From JALJPB01 sp963933115 (lineage in GTDB: Bacteria; Pseudomonadota; Gammaproteobacteria; Enterobacterales; Alteromonadaceae), in NCBI GenBank assembly GCA_963933115.1, contig CAWVSL010000025.1, positions 1-39,692 on the forward strand: a stretch of DNA of 39,692 nt, given 5' to 3'. The position numbers and the translations under genes are program-made. Positions 1 to 10,200 of this stretch are shown piece by piece; the first letter of the stretch is position 1; each line of letters starts with the position of its first letter. The notes under the pieces were generated by a model. The model had not been told where the DNA came from. It saw nothing but the letters and a program-made list of their open reading frames with translations, and ran no database searches.

Positions 1-383
1 GCTAAAATTTCATCTGGAATAGGTTGCAAGCGTTTATCTTTGTCTAAGCACACCATCTCTATATCACCAATAACTGCAGGTTTTTTAGCATTAGGGCGCC
101 ACACTTCTTGTCGCCACAAGGTTTTGTACTTACCGTCAAATTGATAAGAGGTACGAATGTCACATATTTCAGCAAACTCAACACCATCTTGAAAGATCAT
201 ATTCGCTTTATAAACAGCAAAACCTAAGCCTTTTTCTGCCCACAGTTTAGCAAGACGTTCACTATCGATAACATGCTCACGAGCACGCTCAAAATATTTT
301 AAAAAATTAGGATGATAAACCACACCCGAATGGTCGGTATCTTCATAATAAATCTGTACAGGGTGATGATAAATTTTACTCAT
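1..383 (-). CDS. ybgC: YbgC-family acyl-CoA thioesterase, 3' end cut by the window edge
   Basis: Translating the minus strand from the ATG at 383 gives a hot-dog-fold thioesterase that stays open to the window edge, about 127 codons. The N-terminal stretch YYEDTDHSGVVYHPNFLKYF is the YbgC/4-hydroxybenzoyl-CoA thioesterase signature; the Asp of DTDHSG is the usual catalytic residue. The family hydrolyses acyl-CoA (or acyl-ACP) thioesters in the cytoplasm. The gene starts only 34 bases after oleD on the same strand, so it is probably the last or a late gene of the ole operon. It might trim acyl-CoA pools around OleA, but that is inference; YbgC proteins are more often linked to the Tol-Pal system, whose genes are not visible here. 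The C-terminus cannot be judged. Confidence 0.88.
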   Translation of the reverse strand, partial: MSKIYHHPVQIYYEDTDHSGVVYHPNFLKYFERAREHVIDSERLAKLWAEKGLGFAVYKANMIFQDGVEFAEICDIRTSYQFDGKYKTLWRQEVWRPNAKKPAVIGDIEMVCLDKDKRLQPIPDEIL

Positions 384-417
384 GAGATGTCTACTTTTCT
401 TACATTAATAACATTAA

Positions 418-1461
418 TCACTTTAACAATGATGTTTTAAGGGCCTTCATACCTTGTTCAATACTAATAAGGGGTTGGTAACCTAGGTCTTTTTTTGCCG
501 CCTCAATATTAAAATAATGACTGGTGGATAATTGACGAGCAAGAAAACGCGTCATCATCGGCTCTTCCTTTTTAGCTAAAATATAATAAAACCATTCTAA
601 CAAAGCCCCTAAGCCAAAGGCTAACGAAGCAGGAATTCGTTTTGTTACTGGTGGTAAATCAACACAGGCTAAAATATTATTGAGCATACTAGCCATGGTA
701 ATGGGCTGATCATTACTAATAAAATAACTTTTACCCGCACAATTTGTATTTATTTTAATGAGATTAACACCGGCTAAAATATGCGCATAAGCTGCATTGT
801 CTATATAAATAGTATCAACAAACTTATCTGTTGTACCCAGGAGTTTTAACCGGCCTACCCTTGCCCGTTCAATAACTCTTGGAACTAAATGCGGATCTTC
901 AGGGCCCCAAATTAAATGAGGCCTTAATGCGACTATTTTTAATTGTTCACTGTTGGCGCTAAGCATCATTTGCTCAGCAATAGCTTTTGACTCAGCATAG
1001 TAATTAAGGAATTTTTCCGCATAAGGCTGAGATTCATCAATACCTTCTTCATCAATACCTGCAAAGGTCACACTGGGCGTACTGGTATAAACCATATGTT
1101 TGATCAACAATTCTTTACAGGCTTCAATTATGTTGGCAGCACCATCAACATTAGGCCGATAATAGTCACGCTTACTGCCCCACACGCCAGCTTTTGAGGC
1201 AACATGAAAAACAAAATCACAACCTTGCATAGCTGTTTTTAGCGAGTCAACGTCACAAATATCACCTTGCACCATAGTAACACCCATCTGCTCTAGATCA
1301 GGATAGCTGCCTCTGGCAAAGCCGGTAACCTTAATATTAACCGAACGCAACATATGACAAATAGCTTTCCCTAAAAAGCCCCCTGCCCCCGTGACAAATA
1401 TATGGTCAACGTTAGTAGCTAAATCAGCTAAAGCTGTGGATAGGTGTGAATCTTTTAACAT
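418..1461 (-). CDS. oleD: OleD, NAD(P)H-dependent 2-alkyl-3-ketoalkanoate reductase
   Basis: A 347-residue short-chain dehydrogenase/epimerase-type protein. The Rossmann dinucleotide motif TGAGGFLG is at residues 24-31, a Ser within TSTPS is near 128, and the catalytic YxxxK is YAESK at 155-159. In the olefin pathway OleD reduces the 2-alkyl-3-keto acid made by OleA to the 2-alkyl-3-hydroxy acid. It is the fourth gene of an oleA-oleB-oleC-oleD series, all on the minus strand; oleC ends 55 bases upstream. The assignment rests on family resemblance plus this diagnostic neighbourhood; alone it could be called a 3-beta-hydroxysteroid dehydrogenase-like protein. An AAGGAG ribosome binding site lies about 15 bases before the ATG, unusually far, with a small hairpin between them. 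Confidence 0.92.
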   Translation of the reverse strand: MLKDSHLSTALADLATNVDHIFVTGAGGFLGKAICHMLRSVNIKVTGFARGSYPDLEQMGVTMVQGDICDVDSLKTAMQGCDFVFHVASKAGVWGSKRDYYRPNVDGAANIIEACKELLIKHMVYTSTPSVTFAGIDEEGIDESQPYAEKFLNYYAESKAIAEQMMLSANSEQLKIVALRPHLIWGPEDPHLVPRVIERARVGRLKLLGTTDKFVDTIYIDNAAYAHILAGVNLIKINTNCAGKSYFISNDQPITMASMLNNILACVDLPPVTKRIPASLAFGLGALLEWFYYILAKKEEPMMTRFLARQLSTSHYFNIEAAKKDLGYQPLISIEQGMKALKTSLLK

Positions 1462-1516
1462 AGAGATTATATCTCACTCCTTTAGGTAAAGTTTAATGCC
1501 AGCAGACATTAATCTG

Positions 1517-3304
1517 TTATTTTTCAATCTGTTTTTGTGCCCATAACGCTAATTTTTCTCTAAATATCTTAGCATTGTGACGAATATCAACAGGAAAGTC
1601 AGGATGAATCAAAAAATCAATAATACTGCTACTTTGTTGATGAAGAGCACCAATCTCTTTAAGTTCATCAAATAAATGCTGTTGTGCCTCTTTACTATTT
1701 ATTTTGACATCTTGGTTAAGTTCAACGCACAGTAGAGGGCTTGTAACACCTTGTACTTTTATGCCGACTAACGCACTTCGCTTGACCGCTTTGTGGGTAT
1801 TAAAAATCCGTTCACAGGGGATTGAGAATAAAATATGTTCACTTGTTTCAACACGGTGGGCTTTTCGCCCGCACATCCATAACAACCCGTTCTCATCAAG
1901 GTAACCTAAATCGCCCATTCGGTGGAGATAGTCAATTCCAACGTCATGACTTTCCTCGCCAGTGAAGACGCTATTAAGCATTTTGGCTTGGGCGGTTGCA
2001 TTTGGACGTTGATAATATGCTTGGCTCACCATATCGCCTTTAGCGACGATTTCGCCAATGGTATTAATCGGTAAAGCTAACTCATCATGCCAATGCGCTA
2101 TATTTTCATCCGTGATAGCAATAATAGCAATATCAACACCTTTTATTGGTAAACCGACACAAATACCCCCACCATTAGCGGTTATCTCTTCAGTGGCTAA
2201 TAATGCTCTACTACCAATTTTCGTTAGTGGCAGCGCCTCTGTTGCCCCATAAGAGTTGATGACCTCAACCTCTGTATTGAGTATTTTACCGAAACATTTA
2301 ATTGAAGATAATGTTGCTGGCGCACCTGCTGAAATCACTCTTTTTAAACTCGGAATTTTATACGGCTCACCATCAGCCAAACGGCTTATCTGGCTTAGTT
2401 TGTTAGCGGCTTGTCCAAGGACTTCAAGCAGAGCAGGATTGGCAAATAAATTACTGCATTGATATTTTTTAATGGCCGCAAAGATAAAGTCAGGGTTAGC
2501 AGTGATTGGTTTACTGGCATCCATATCAGGAATAATGGATGCCATACCCAACGCTGGACCAAATAATGAAAATAGTGGGAAAGTGGCTAAATCGCGCTCA
2601 CCAGCAATAATACCGTAATCATTTTTTAAAGCCCTGATTTGTGCTTCAAACATTTTATGGCTATAAACGACACCTTTTGGAATACCTGTGCTGCCGCTGG
2701 TAAAAAGTATCGCCGCCATTTCATTCTCTGCCAACCTAACCATTGGATAAGGCTTATCGGCTTTATCGGCGACTTTCAGTAACTGTTTAAGGCCAACACC
2801 ACCCAATAAACTAGCACCAAAAAAACGAGTACCACCGACGGTCAGTAAAAACTTGACACTATTTTTACCCCAAGAAAAAAACTTACGGGCGATATGAGCT
2901 TTCGGAATACCGATAAAAACATCAGGAGCAGACTCACTAAAGCATTGCTTGAGGTTTTTTACTCCCATACCAGGATCAACTAAAATAGGGACAATACCCG
3001 CTTTGAATAGGGCAAACGTTAGAATAAAAAAATCAATACTTGGCGTGACCATAAGCACCGCTTTCATGCCACGTTTAATGCCGTAGTGATTAAGTGCAAA
3101 AGCAAGTTCATCACTTTGGGTATGTAAATCACTGAAATTAATTTCTTGATAGTTGAGGGTTGTAGCTAATGAAAAGGCTGGCCGCTGAGATTGTTGGACC
3201 GCAACGGCTAATAAGTTAGGAATATTAATAGCCGCTTGACGTAAATGGCGTGACAAGTTGGCCGTAGTGATACCGCCAGTTGTTACACCATCTTTTTTAG
3301 TCAT
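1517..3304 (-). CDS. oleC: OleC, beta-lactone synthetase of olefin synthesis
   Basis: A 595-residue member of the ANL (AMP-dependent acyl-CoA synthetase/ligase) superfamily. The phosphate-binding motif LFTSGSTGIPKG is at residues 200-211. The later motif MGDLGYLDENG, with its ATP-ribose-binding Asp, is followed by a CGRKAHRVE hinge-like segment. OleC enzymes use ATP to turn the beta-hydroxy acid from OleD into a cis beta-lactone rather than making a CoA thioester. The first eight bases overlap the end of oleB (ATGACTAA contains the oleC start and the oleB stop), which points to translational coupling. Length and neighbours fit OleC well. Confidence 0.93.
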   Translation of the reverse strand: MTKKDGVTTGGITTANLSRHLRQAAINIPNLLAVAVQQSQRPAFSLATTLNYQEINFSDLHTQSDELAFALNHYGIKRGMKAVLMVTPSIDFFILTFALFKAGIVPILVDPGMGVKNLKQCFSESAPDVFIGIPKAHIARKFFSWGKNSVKFLLTVGGTRFFGASLLGGVGLKQLLKVADKADKPYPMVRLAENEMAAILFTSGSTGIPKGVVYSHKMFEAQIRALKNDYGIIAGERDLATFPLFSLFGPALGMASIIPDMDASKPITANPDFIFAAIKKYQCSNLFANPALLEVLGQAANKLSQISRLADGEPYKIPSLKRVISAGAPATLSSIKCFGKILNTEVEVINSYGATEALPLTKIGSRALLATEEITANGGGICVGLPIKGVDIAIIAITDENIAHWHDELALPINTIGEIVAKGDMVSQAYYQRPNATAQAKMLNSVFTGEESHDVGIDYLHRMGDLGYLDENGLLWMCGRKAHRVETSEHILFSIPCERIFNTHKAVKRSALVGIKVQGVTSPLLCVELNQDVKINSKEAQQHLFDELKEIGALHQQSSSIIDFLIHPDFPVDIRHNAKIFREKLALWAQKQIEK

Positions 3305-4217
3305 TTGCAGAACCTATTATCGTCTTAGCTTCCAGGTCGTTAACAAAGTTTGTTACTAATGGCACCACTTCCTCACTAGCGTCTTCCAAAATATAATGAC
3401 CACAGTCTTCAAAGGTATGTACCTGTGCTTGCGGGAATTTTTCTTGCCATACAGCTAGAAAGTGTTGATCAAAAACAAAATCTTTTAAGCCCCAACAAAT
3501 CATCATAGGGAGTTTAGTAAAATGAGGTAAGCACTTCTCGATATCACTGACCAACTGATAGTTTCTATCATGAGGTTTGAGGGGGATATCTTGAATAAAA
3601 CGCAGCGTTGAAATACGATTTTTCCATGAGTTAAACGGGGCAACATAGGCTTGACGAATCTCTTTTGTCATTGCTTTACGTTTAACACCAATAAACGAAG
3701 CAATACTAGAAAACGCATTAAAACCTCGAACCAAAATAGTCCCCAACATGGTATTTCTGCCTATAGCTAATGGCAAAGGAAAAGATTTACCCTTAGGTAA
3801 GTGGAACGCGGCTGTATTTAAAATCACTAACTTTTTAATACGGTCAGGATAACGCGCAGCATAACCCATGCCGATCATGCCACCCCAGTCGTGAACCACT
3901 AGCGTTATATTTTTATCAACGGCTAAATGGTCTAGCAAGGCTTCAAGATCATCAATGCGTCTCGCTAAGGTATAGTCGTAATCTTCATCATCGGGTTTAT
4001 CAGAAAAACCACAACCGATATGATCGGGCACAATACATTGATGACTAACACTAAGCGTTTTGATTAAGTTACGATAATAAAATGACCAGCTTGGGTTACC
4101 ATGAACCATAACAACCGGTTCACCGCTACCTTCATTGACATAATGATATTGTTGAGAATTTATCTCAAGAAAGTGACGTTTAAAAGGAAATAACGTCGCT
4201 AAGTTTTGATCCGACAT
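3297..4217 (-). CDS. oleB: OleB, alpha/beta-hydrolase (beta-lactone decarboxylase)
   Basis: A 306-residue alpha/beta-hydrolase of the haloalkane dehalogenase type. HGNPSW at 39-44 forms the oxyanion region. The nucleophile is Asp110 in VVHDWGG, as in dehalogenases and OleB rather than serine esterases. A candidate acid lies in CWGLKDFVFD (about 246-250) and the catalytic His is in CGHYILED (about 274). OleB opens the beta-lactone made by OleC and releases CO2 to leave a long-chain internal alkene. It overlaps oleC by eight bases and begins 67 bases after oleA. In some bacteria OleB and OleC are fused; here they are separate proteins. Confidence 0.92.
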   Translation of the reverse strand: MSDQNLATLFPFKRHFLEINSQQYHYVNEGSGEPVVMVHGNPSWSFYYRNLIKTLSVSHQCIVPDHIGCGFSDKPDDEDYDYTLARRIDDLEALLDHLAVDKNITLVVHDWGGMIGMGYAARYPDRIKKLVILNTAAFHLPKGKSFPLPLAIGRNTMLGTILVRGFNAFSSIASFIGVKRKAMTKEIRQAYVAPFNSWKNRISTLRFIQDIPLKPHDRNYQLVSDIEKCLPHFTKLPMMICWGLKDFVFDQHFLAVWQEKFPQAQVHTFEDCGHYILEDASEEVVPLVTNFVNDLEAKTIIGSAND

Positions 4218-4284
4218 TGTGCTGCCCTGTATTGAATAAAATGCATATGAGAAATGTGACTTAAGATAAAATGTAAGTAATAAC

Positions 4285-5334
4285 TTACCATTTAAGTCCT
4301 AACATCATGCAATTTAGGCCGCTACCAATGCCTAAGAAACTTACGTTATCACCTGTTTTTAAAAATCCCTGATCATGTGCCATAGCAGCAGTAACCGGCA
4401 GGGATACTGTCCCCATATTACCGAGTAGTTGATAGGTGGGGTATTCTTTATACGTTGGGATACCCAGTGCTGTTAGTACTTGCTTTTGATTCGCCGCACC
4501 CACTTGGTGACAGATAACTTTATCAACTTGCTCGGTCATCCAATCACGTTGCTCTAAAAAATGCTCCCAAGTATCTTTTGCAAGCGACACGCCTTCTTTG
4601 AGCAGAGTAACTGCGTCAGTGCGCATAAATTCACGAAACAATTGAGGCCCCACTTCTTTTAGGCCCCACTGACATAAACCATTGTGCTCAGGAGCCGATA
4701 AATGACTCGCTCCTAATAGTTGATGATTACGGTCTGTTGTTAAGTCAAAGCTACCATCGGTCAATAAAATGGCTACCGCACCACTACCACCGGTTAATGT
4801 TGCCAGTGATTGAGCATAATTTTGCATACTAGGGTCTGCCAACATATCATCAATGGTCACATCAACGATATGACGAGCTGATTCACAAGAAACGACCAAG
4901 CCCGCTTTAATTTGACCTAACTCAATACGATTCGCAATATCTAAAATACCTGACAATGCGCCTAAACAAGCATTCGAGATATCATAAATGGCGGTCTCTT
5001 TTGATACCCCTAATTTTGCTGCAATACGACAAGCAGTAGCCGGTTCGTGTTGATCACGGCAAACGCCGGTATAAACCACAGCACCGAGATCACTGACAGA
5101 GATCCCCGTTTCTTTTATTGCTTTTTCAGCAGCAGCCAAGGCACCATCTGATAAAATGTGCTCTTTAGGCCACCAACGACGTTCAGTAATGCCAGTTAAA
5201 GCGGCAAGTTGACCCATAGGTATACGATATTTTTGATATAAAGGAGCTAATCGAGACTCTAACGCATTGCTAGTGATTACTTCAGGAGCTAATTCATACG
5301 CTAGGCTATTAATAAAAACGCGGGTATATTTCAT
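4285..5334 (-). CDS. oleA: OleA, acyl-CoA head-to-head condensing thiolase
   Basis: A 349-residue thiolase-superfamily protein resembling FabH (ketosynthase III). Catalytic Cys123 lies in ISNACLGALSG, His276 in CHQVGAAN and Asn306 in LLGNMGTV. Glu97 in DQHEPAT corresponds to the OleA glutamate that acts as base in the non-decarboxylative Claisen condensation and is absent from FabH. OleA joins two fatty acyl-CoAs into a 2-alkyl-3-keto acid, the committed step to long-chain olefins. It is the first gene of oleABCD, behind a long gene-free leader region, so the operon promoter should lie in 5335-5500. Start at the ATG at 5334; no strong ribosome binding site is seen, only a GAGA-rich stretch. 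Confidence 0.94.
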   Translation of the reverse strand: MKYTRVFINSLAYELAPEVITSNALESRLAPLYQKYRIPMGQLAALTGITERRWWPKEHILSDGALAAAEKAIKETGISVSDLGAVVYTGVCRDQHEPATACRIAAKLGVSKETAIYDISNACLGALSGILDIANRIELGQIKAGLVVSCESARHIVDVTIDDMLADPSMQNYAQSLATLTGGSGAVAILLTDGSFDLTTDRNHQLLGASHLSAPEHNGLCQWGLKEVGPQLFREFMRTDAVTLLKEGVSLAKDTWEHFLEQRDWMTEQVDKVICHQVGAANQKQVLTALGIPTYKEYPTYQLLGNMGTVSLPVTAAMAHDQGFLKTGDNVSFLGIGSGLNCMMLGLKW

Positions 5335-5464
5335 GGATAGGGTTAACTTTCTCGTTTCAGGCTATCAAAATTCAGTTTACGTTACTGACAAATGACCTAA
5401 TTTAAATGGCGAATGAGTGATTACCGCATCATTTGACCAAGAAAAGGCGGATCATTCAACATAA

Positions 5465-5492
5465 ATGATACCTGAACGATAAAAAACAGCAA
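5465..5492 (-). promoter_or_regulatory. Possible sigma-70 promoter for oleABCD
   Basis: On the minus strand a TTGCTG -35-like hexamer (5492-5487) and a TATCAT -10-like hexamer (5470-5465) are separated by 16 bases, about 130 bases before the oleA start. The match is moderate and this region is AT-rich, so chance is quite possible. Confidence 0.3.
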
Positions 5493-5907
5493 ACAGGGTT
5501 TACGCTTACAGTGAAAGATGAAGTAAATAACAGGCTCAAAATAAAGTCTTTTTGATTTAAAAAACACCCCTTAATGATATTGTTTCATATTTTATATTAG
5601 TTTACTTAAAACAGTATTATTTATGATTATTTTTAAAGACGCGATGGAGACCATATTCGGTTTATTAATTAACTCGCCTATAATAACCTTTACCTACTTG
5701 GCTTTATTATTTTTTGACCTTTTATAAACTATCTTTTACATCGATAAATACAATCTTCTATAAGTTTTTAAATGTTAGTCAGCACATATTTTTCTGCTAG
5801 CAGTTTATTGACATCAGTATTGGGTGCGTCTGCTATAGGACATGAAAATTCTTGAGTAGATCGTGTTTACTAGTCAATGTGGAGGTATCAAATTTTTCTT
5901 TATACGT

Positions 5908-5943
5908 GAACGGCTATATAAGCCATGTCTATATGGCTCGTTC
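5908..5943. repeat. Imperfect inverted repeat
   Basis: GAACGGCTATATA on the left and TATATGGCTCGTTC on the right are near reverse complements. Inside them are alternative shorter stems (GGCT/AGCC and AGCCAT/ATGGCT), so the element can fold in more than one way. A run of seven T occurs about 30 bases further on the plus strand, too far for a standard terminator. It lies downstream of the acetyltransferase gene (minus strand). Confidence 0.5.
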
Positions 5944-6030
5944 TGACTATCTTTTAGTTCGCTGTTAGGTTTTTTTCTAATTAATAAAATACATTAAAAA
6001 AACTTCTCTCGGCTACTGTAAAAACTAACG

Positions 6031-6582
6031 CTATATTTTTTTTAATACTCTAGCAGGATTACCACCTATCACCACATTGTCACCAAAACTTTTTGTAACA
6101 ACCGCACCCGAGGCAACAACCACATTATGACCTAAGGTTACTCCTGGGTTTATTGTTGCATGGCCACCAATCCAGCAATTATCACCTATAGTTATCGCTT
6201 TACCGTACTCTAAACCACTCGCCCGCTCTACCGGGTCTATAGGGTGTGTCGCTGTATAAATACCTACCTGAGGTGCTATAAAACAGTTGTTACCAATACG
6301 TACCTCAGCGACATCTAAAATAACGCAATTGAAATTAATATAAAAATTTTCACCCACATGAATGTTGCAGCCATAGTCACAATTAAAGGTTGACTCGACA
6401 TGAATTAGATCACCGGTCGACCCAAACAATGACTTTACTATTTTCATTCTTTGATCTTGCTGATGCGCACTTGTTTGGTTCAACTTTTCGGTTGCCAAAC
6501 GAGCGTTAAAACGCAATTCAACAAGCTCTGAATCATTAGGATTATAATATTGCTCTGAAAGCATCTTTTCTTTTTCAGTCAC
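6031..6582 (-). CDS. Maltose/nodulation-type O-acetyltransferase (hexapeptide repeat)
   Basis: A 183-residue left-handed beta-helix acetyltransferase of the Maa/NodL/LacA group. The N-terminal cap (KEKMLSEQYYNPNDSEL) is typical of maltose acetyltransferase-like enzymes. Hexapeptide repeats run from about residue 60 to the end, and the catalytic His is in TATHPID, as in galactoside acetyltransferases. The family transfers acetyl from acetyl-CoA to a sugar hydroxyl; the true acceptor cannot be told from sequence. It stands alone, 157 bases downstream of the next gene on the same strand, with no sugar pathway genes beside it. Length is normal for the family. Confidence 0.88.
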   Translation of the reverse strand: MTEKEKMLSEQYYNPNDSELVELRFNARLATEKLNQTSAHQQDQRMKIVKSLFGSTGDLIHVESTFNCDYGCNIHVGENFYINFNCVILDVAEVRIGNNCFIAPQVGIYTATHPIDPVERASGLEYGKAITIGDNCWIGGHATINPGVTLGHNVVVASGAVVTKSFGDNVVIGGNPARVLKKI

Positions 6583-6739
6583 TTGCTACGTACTCCCCAA
6601 TTATAAATTACTGATAACCGCGACCCAAAGAGATTCGCTAAGCGGTGTTTATTTTATATATCTTGTTGTTCTATATTACCGAGTGACAAATAACCTTGAT
6701 AAAACATCATAGACCTAATGCTGACAATTATTAAAACGT

Positions 6740-7195
6740 TTATTTCTTATACCAAAACATCGATACCATGATCTTGGCTATCTCTTTAGGGGGTCGCCCT
6801 AATGATTGAATCATCCCTGTTGGGATCGTCACACTATTAAGTTTTTTACTCGTCCAGATATGTGCCTGAGGTTTGAACGTAAAGGACGATAGTCGGTTGG
6901 CTACAACAGCCGTAGCGCCATTAAGCGCAGCTATTTTTACATAGAGCGCTGTTTGACAAAATAGACAAGAATAGTGAGTTTTGTCAAAGCCACTATCGCC
7001 CTTAATGACTGTCATATGGGTTTGTCCATCAACACTACACGCTTCGGGCTTAAAGAACGCCAATTCAGTATATGGCAGACCCGAAAAATGTCTACAGTCA
7101 CTGCAATGGCAAACTAACTGTACTACCGGCTTTTCATTAATGTGTAATGCAAGTGCACCACACTCACAGTAGATAGATGTCTTTGTTGTTGTCAT
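6740..7195 (-). CDS. GFA-family (CENP-V/GFA domain) zinc-binding protein
   Basis: A 151-residue protein with the conserved cysteines of the GFA fold: Cys10-x-Cys12, then Cys29-His-Cys31-x2-Cys34 in VCHCSDCRHFSG, and Cys77-x2-Cys80. These bind zinc in relatives. The family is named after glutathione-dependent formaldehyde-activating enzyme, but most members have no proven activity, so only the fold is safe. It begins 32 bases after the end of the large lipoprotein gene on the same strand and may be cotranscribed with it. Confidence 0.85.
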   Translation of the reverse strand: MTTTKTSIYCECGALALHINEKPVVQLVCHCSDCRHFSGLPYTELAFFKPEACSVDGQTHMTVIKGDSGFDKTHYSCLFCQTALYVKIAALNGATAVVANRLSSFTFKPQAHIWTSKKLNSVTIPTGMIQSLGRPPKEIAKIMVSMFWYKK

Positions 7196-7227
7196 ATTTC
7201 CCTCTCTGCCATCGACTATTCAAATGC

Positions 7228-10200
7228 CTAATGAAAAACTGTTACGTTATTATTGATTAATAAACTAAAACGAATGTGCCCATTCATATCATGCCTAATA
7301 GCTAAGTCTTTTATGTTGCTTGGGTATTGGGGACTTTGATAAATCAATTTATTGGTGATTTTATCTCTAATCTCAATATGATTACTTGTAGAGATAATTT
7401 TATTTCTACAAGTACTATCAGCAATGAAACACGTCTGAAGTTCTACGCCAAAAGAGTTTTCAGATTGATAGCCAGACAAACCCAAAGTAAGCGTTTCCTT
7501 TTCCCAGTTTAACCCATCAACAATGTCATACTTAGTAACATTAGAGCCCTCTTCATTTAACTGATAATAATTGAAGATAACTTCAACTTGCTCATCATCA
7601 TCGTATTGAATAAATTGAACGTTTTGATTTAGAGGGATATTTAAATTATTTCCCCAGTAATTAAAATCAGCATTGTTGAGTACTGTCGATAGTAGGTTAT
7701 TTTCTAATTGATAAAATACATAAGTACTTTTATCTAAGAATATCTGAAAGGAGAAATGCTCTGGAGAACTCATTAAACTCCCGAAGTTAGCGTTAGTAAA
7801 ATCGCCAGTGGCTTTATTGACAATATAAGCTATTTCATTCTCTTGAATAAGGAGGCTTTCTTTCGTTAGTGTTATGTCTGTGTAGAATGACGTATCAATG
7901 CTATTGCTCCACAGCATCACCCCATCGCTGTCATATCTTGCTATACCGCCATCATAAACAGGGTAAGGCAGAGAAGCGTAATAAAATAATTCATCGTTAA
8001 CGACTTCAGTCGTAAGAATATCACCGCCAGCCCAACTATCGTCTTTGCCAAAGTCTACCCAATGACTAGCGGCATTTAATCGAATAGCCGCATCGGTTTT
8101 ATTGACCGTCACCGTATTGTCTTGATGATATTGCGCGATATTAACAAGACCTTCATAATCGTAATCAAAGGTCACCCCTGAATATTTTTCAACTAGATCA
8201 TTGCCTTGAAGCGATATAGCTGATAATCCTTGAGTATTAGTGTGAGTGCCAAACGCAAGTAATTCATCAACGCCATCACCATTAAAATCTATTACCGCTA
8301 AAACACCATGGAAACCAAAGTTTGTATTGTAGTCTTCAAAATTAATATCATCAGGTATAGCTAAAGGTATTTTTGAAATGTTGCCATCACTATCAATATT
8401 TCCTAAAAACCACTTATCATTTTGCAATGATTGATATTCTGCAAAAATGACTTCTTGGTCAATATCATTATCAAAATTACCGACAAAAAATCGGCTTTCA
8501 ATTACGGTTGGCAATGAAACTAACGAACCCTCGTCAAACTTATAAATATTATTTGACGATAACAATAAGCAGCGACTTCCAGTTTTAACTAGCTGAATAT
8601 CTTCCCCCTCGTTTACCGTTTTAGTAATAAGATTTCCAGTCTTTAAAGAATAAATTTCATTTGAGGTTATTACATCATTAACACCATCTTGGTCTATGTC
8701 ACAATAGCCAACATGTTCACCGTTAACGGCTTCTATAATCCTTTCTAATGCAAAGCTAGCGAGGTCATAACTATGAACTTGACGTACCTGACCATAATTT
8801 AAATAGGTTGATATAGTCATTTCTATCTCACCATCGCCATCAATATCATCAAAGGTAAAATAGCCAAATTTGTTGTTGGTCGATAATTGATTATTCATGG
8901 TCACCACCTGAGTGAGTTTCCCTGAATCACCATCTTCCAACCATAAATACCAATAGTGTTCACCATTGATAAAGTTTTCAGTCGCAAGAAAATGGTCAAT
9001 GATGCCGTCCTTATCGACGTCATATGAAGCCGCATAGCTGTAACCATCGGCTAATGATGATTTTGCTAATTTCACATCAATAAGGTTATTGTCATTTAAA
9101 AAAGTATGGCTCGAAAATGTATTGAAAATGTCTATAGCGCCCAATAATTGTTCTTTACCTTGATGAGCAAAAACTTGTTTTGAGCTACTCCAATCTGTAG
9201 GTAATATATTTCTAATATCTTTGAATGCATTATTTTCTATAAAGGAAGGAGCGCCTGTTACTGGTAATACCGAAGACATAGTTGCTGTCTTATCGCTATT
9301 ACTAACGGCTATAGCAAAGTTAACATTTGTGGTGGTACCAAAGTCCATAATATGAGCGGGCCAATGGATCTTCCCATCAACATCTATAGACATACCAAAA
9401 GGGCCATAAACCATATTATATTCAAATGGACCGTCATATTCATCATTATTTAACGAAACTTGACCGCTAGCGACAGTATCGACTGACACTATATTTGTGT
9501 CCAAAATTATTGAAAAATCAGGGGCTGATTTTTCAATAATAATAAGGGTAGTTACACTATTTTCAAGCCCTTGAGCGTCAGTTACGGTTAACTGAACTGA
9601 ATACTCACCAGGTAAATCAGCAGAAAAGTTAGGCGATGCATTATTTTCAATAGTCCAAGTAGCATTTACTGGGGCGCTTGTAATTGACCATTGGTAGTCA
9701 AGTAAATCAAGATCTGGGTCTGAAGACTCGGTGGCACTGAGCGCAATATCGCTCATCCGTTCACTTGAGGCTATTGATGCTGTTAGCGCCGCTCGAGGTG
9801 CTTCATTGACATCATCAAGAAAACTTTGAGGAATGTTATTCAAGTCAATAATTAATGGGATACTCTCAGGGCCTATATCTATGTTAAGTTGTTTTCCTAA
9901 TAATACTGATATGAATGCGGTATTTTCAGCGTTCACAGTCAACTCAAAACCCATTAGATTAGAACCATATAATTGAGTTGTATCAAGGGCTAATTTACCG
10001 TATTCAGTCGATAAAATTTCACCTGAGTAATCGATACCATATCTATCTCCCCATGTACTTACTTGAGCGATAAAATTATTGAAGTAAAACTGTTCATCCT
10101 CTTCATTGGTTAATAATATTTGATAGGTGGCTTTATGCTGAAAGTCAGAAACATTTGATTGTCTTACTTGAATATAACCATTTATATTGAGGGTTTCACC

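Larger units (their letters stand above)
5335..6030. other. 696-base gene-free gap upstream of oleA
   Basis: No convincing gene is found on either strand. The stretch next to oleA presumably holds the ole promoter. The middle is very AT-rich. A 27-codon hydrophobic reading frame (5643-5726, plus strand) and a long imperfect dyad (5908-5943) are the only structured items; neither is clearly functional. Confidence 0.6.

Noticed and set aside
5908..5976. The dyad plus GTTAGGT looked like an integron attC site.
   Set aside because: No partner RYYYAAC core was found at the other end, no cassette layout is seen and no integrase gene is in the window.
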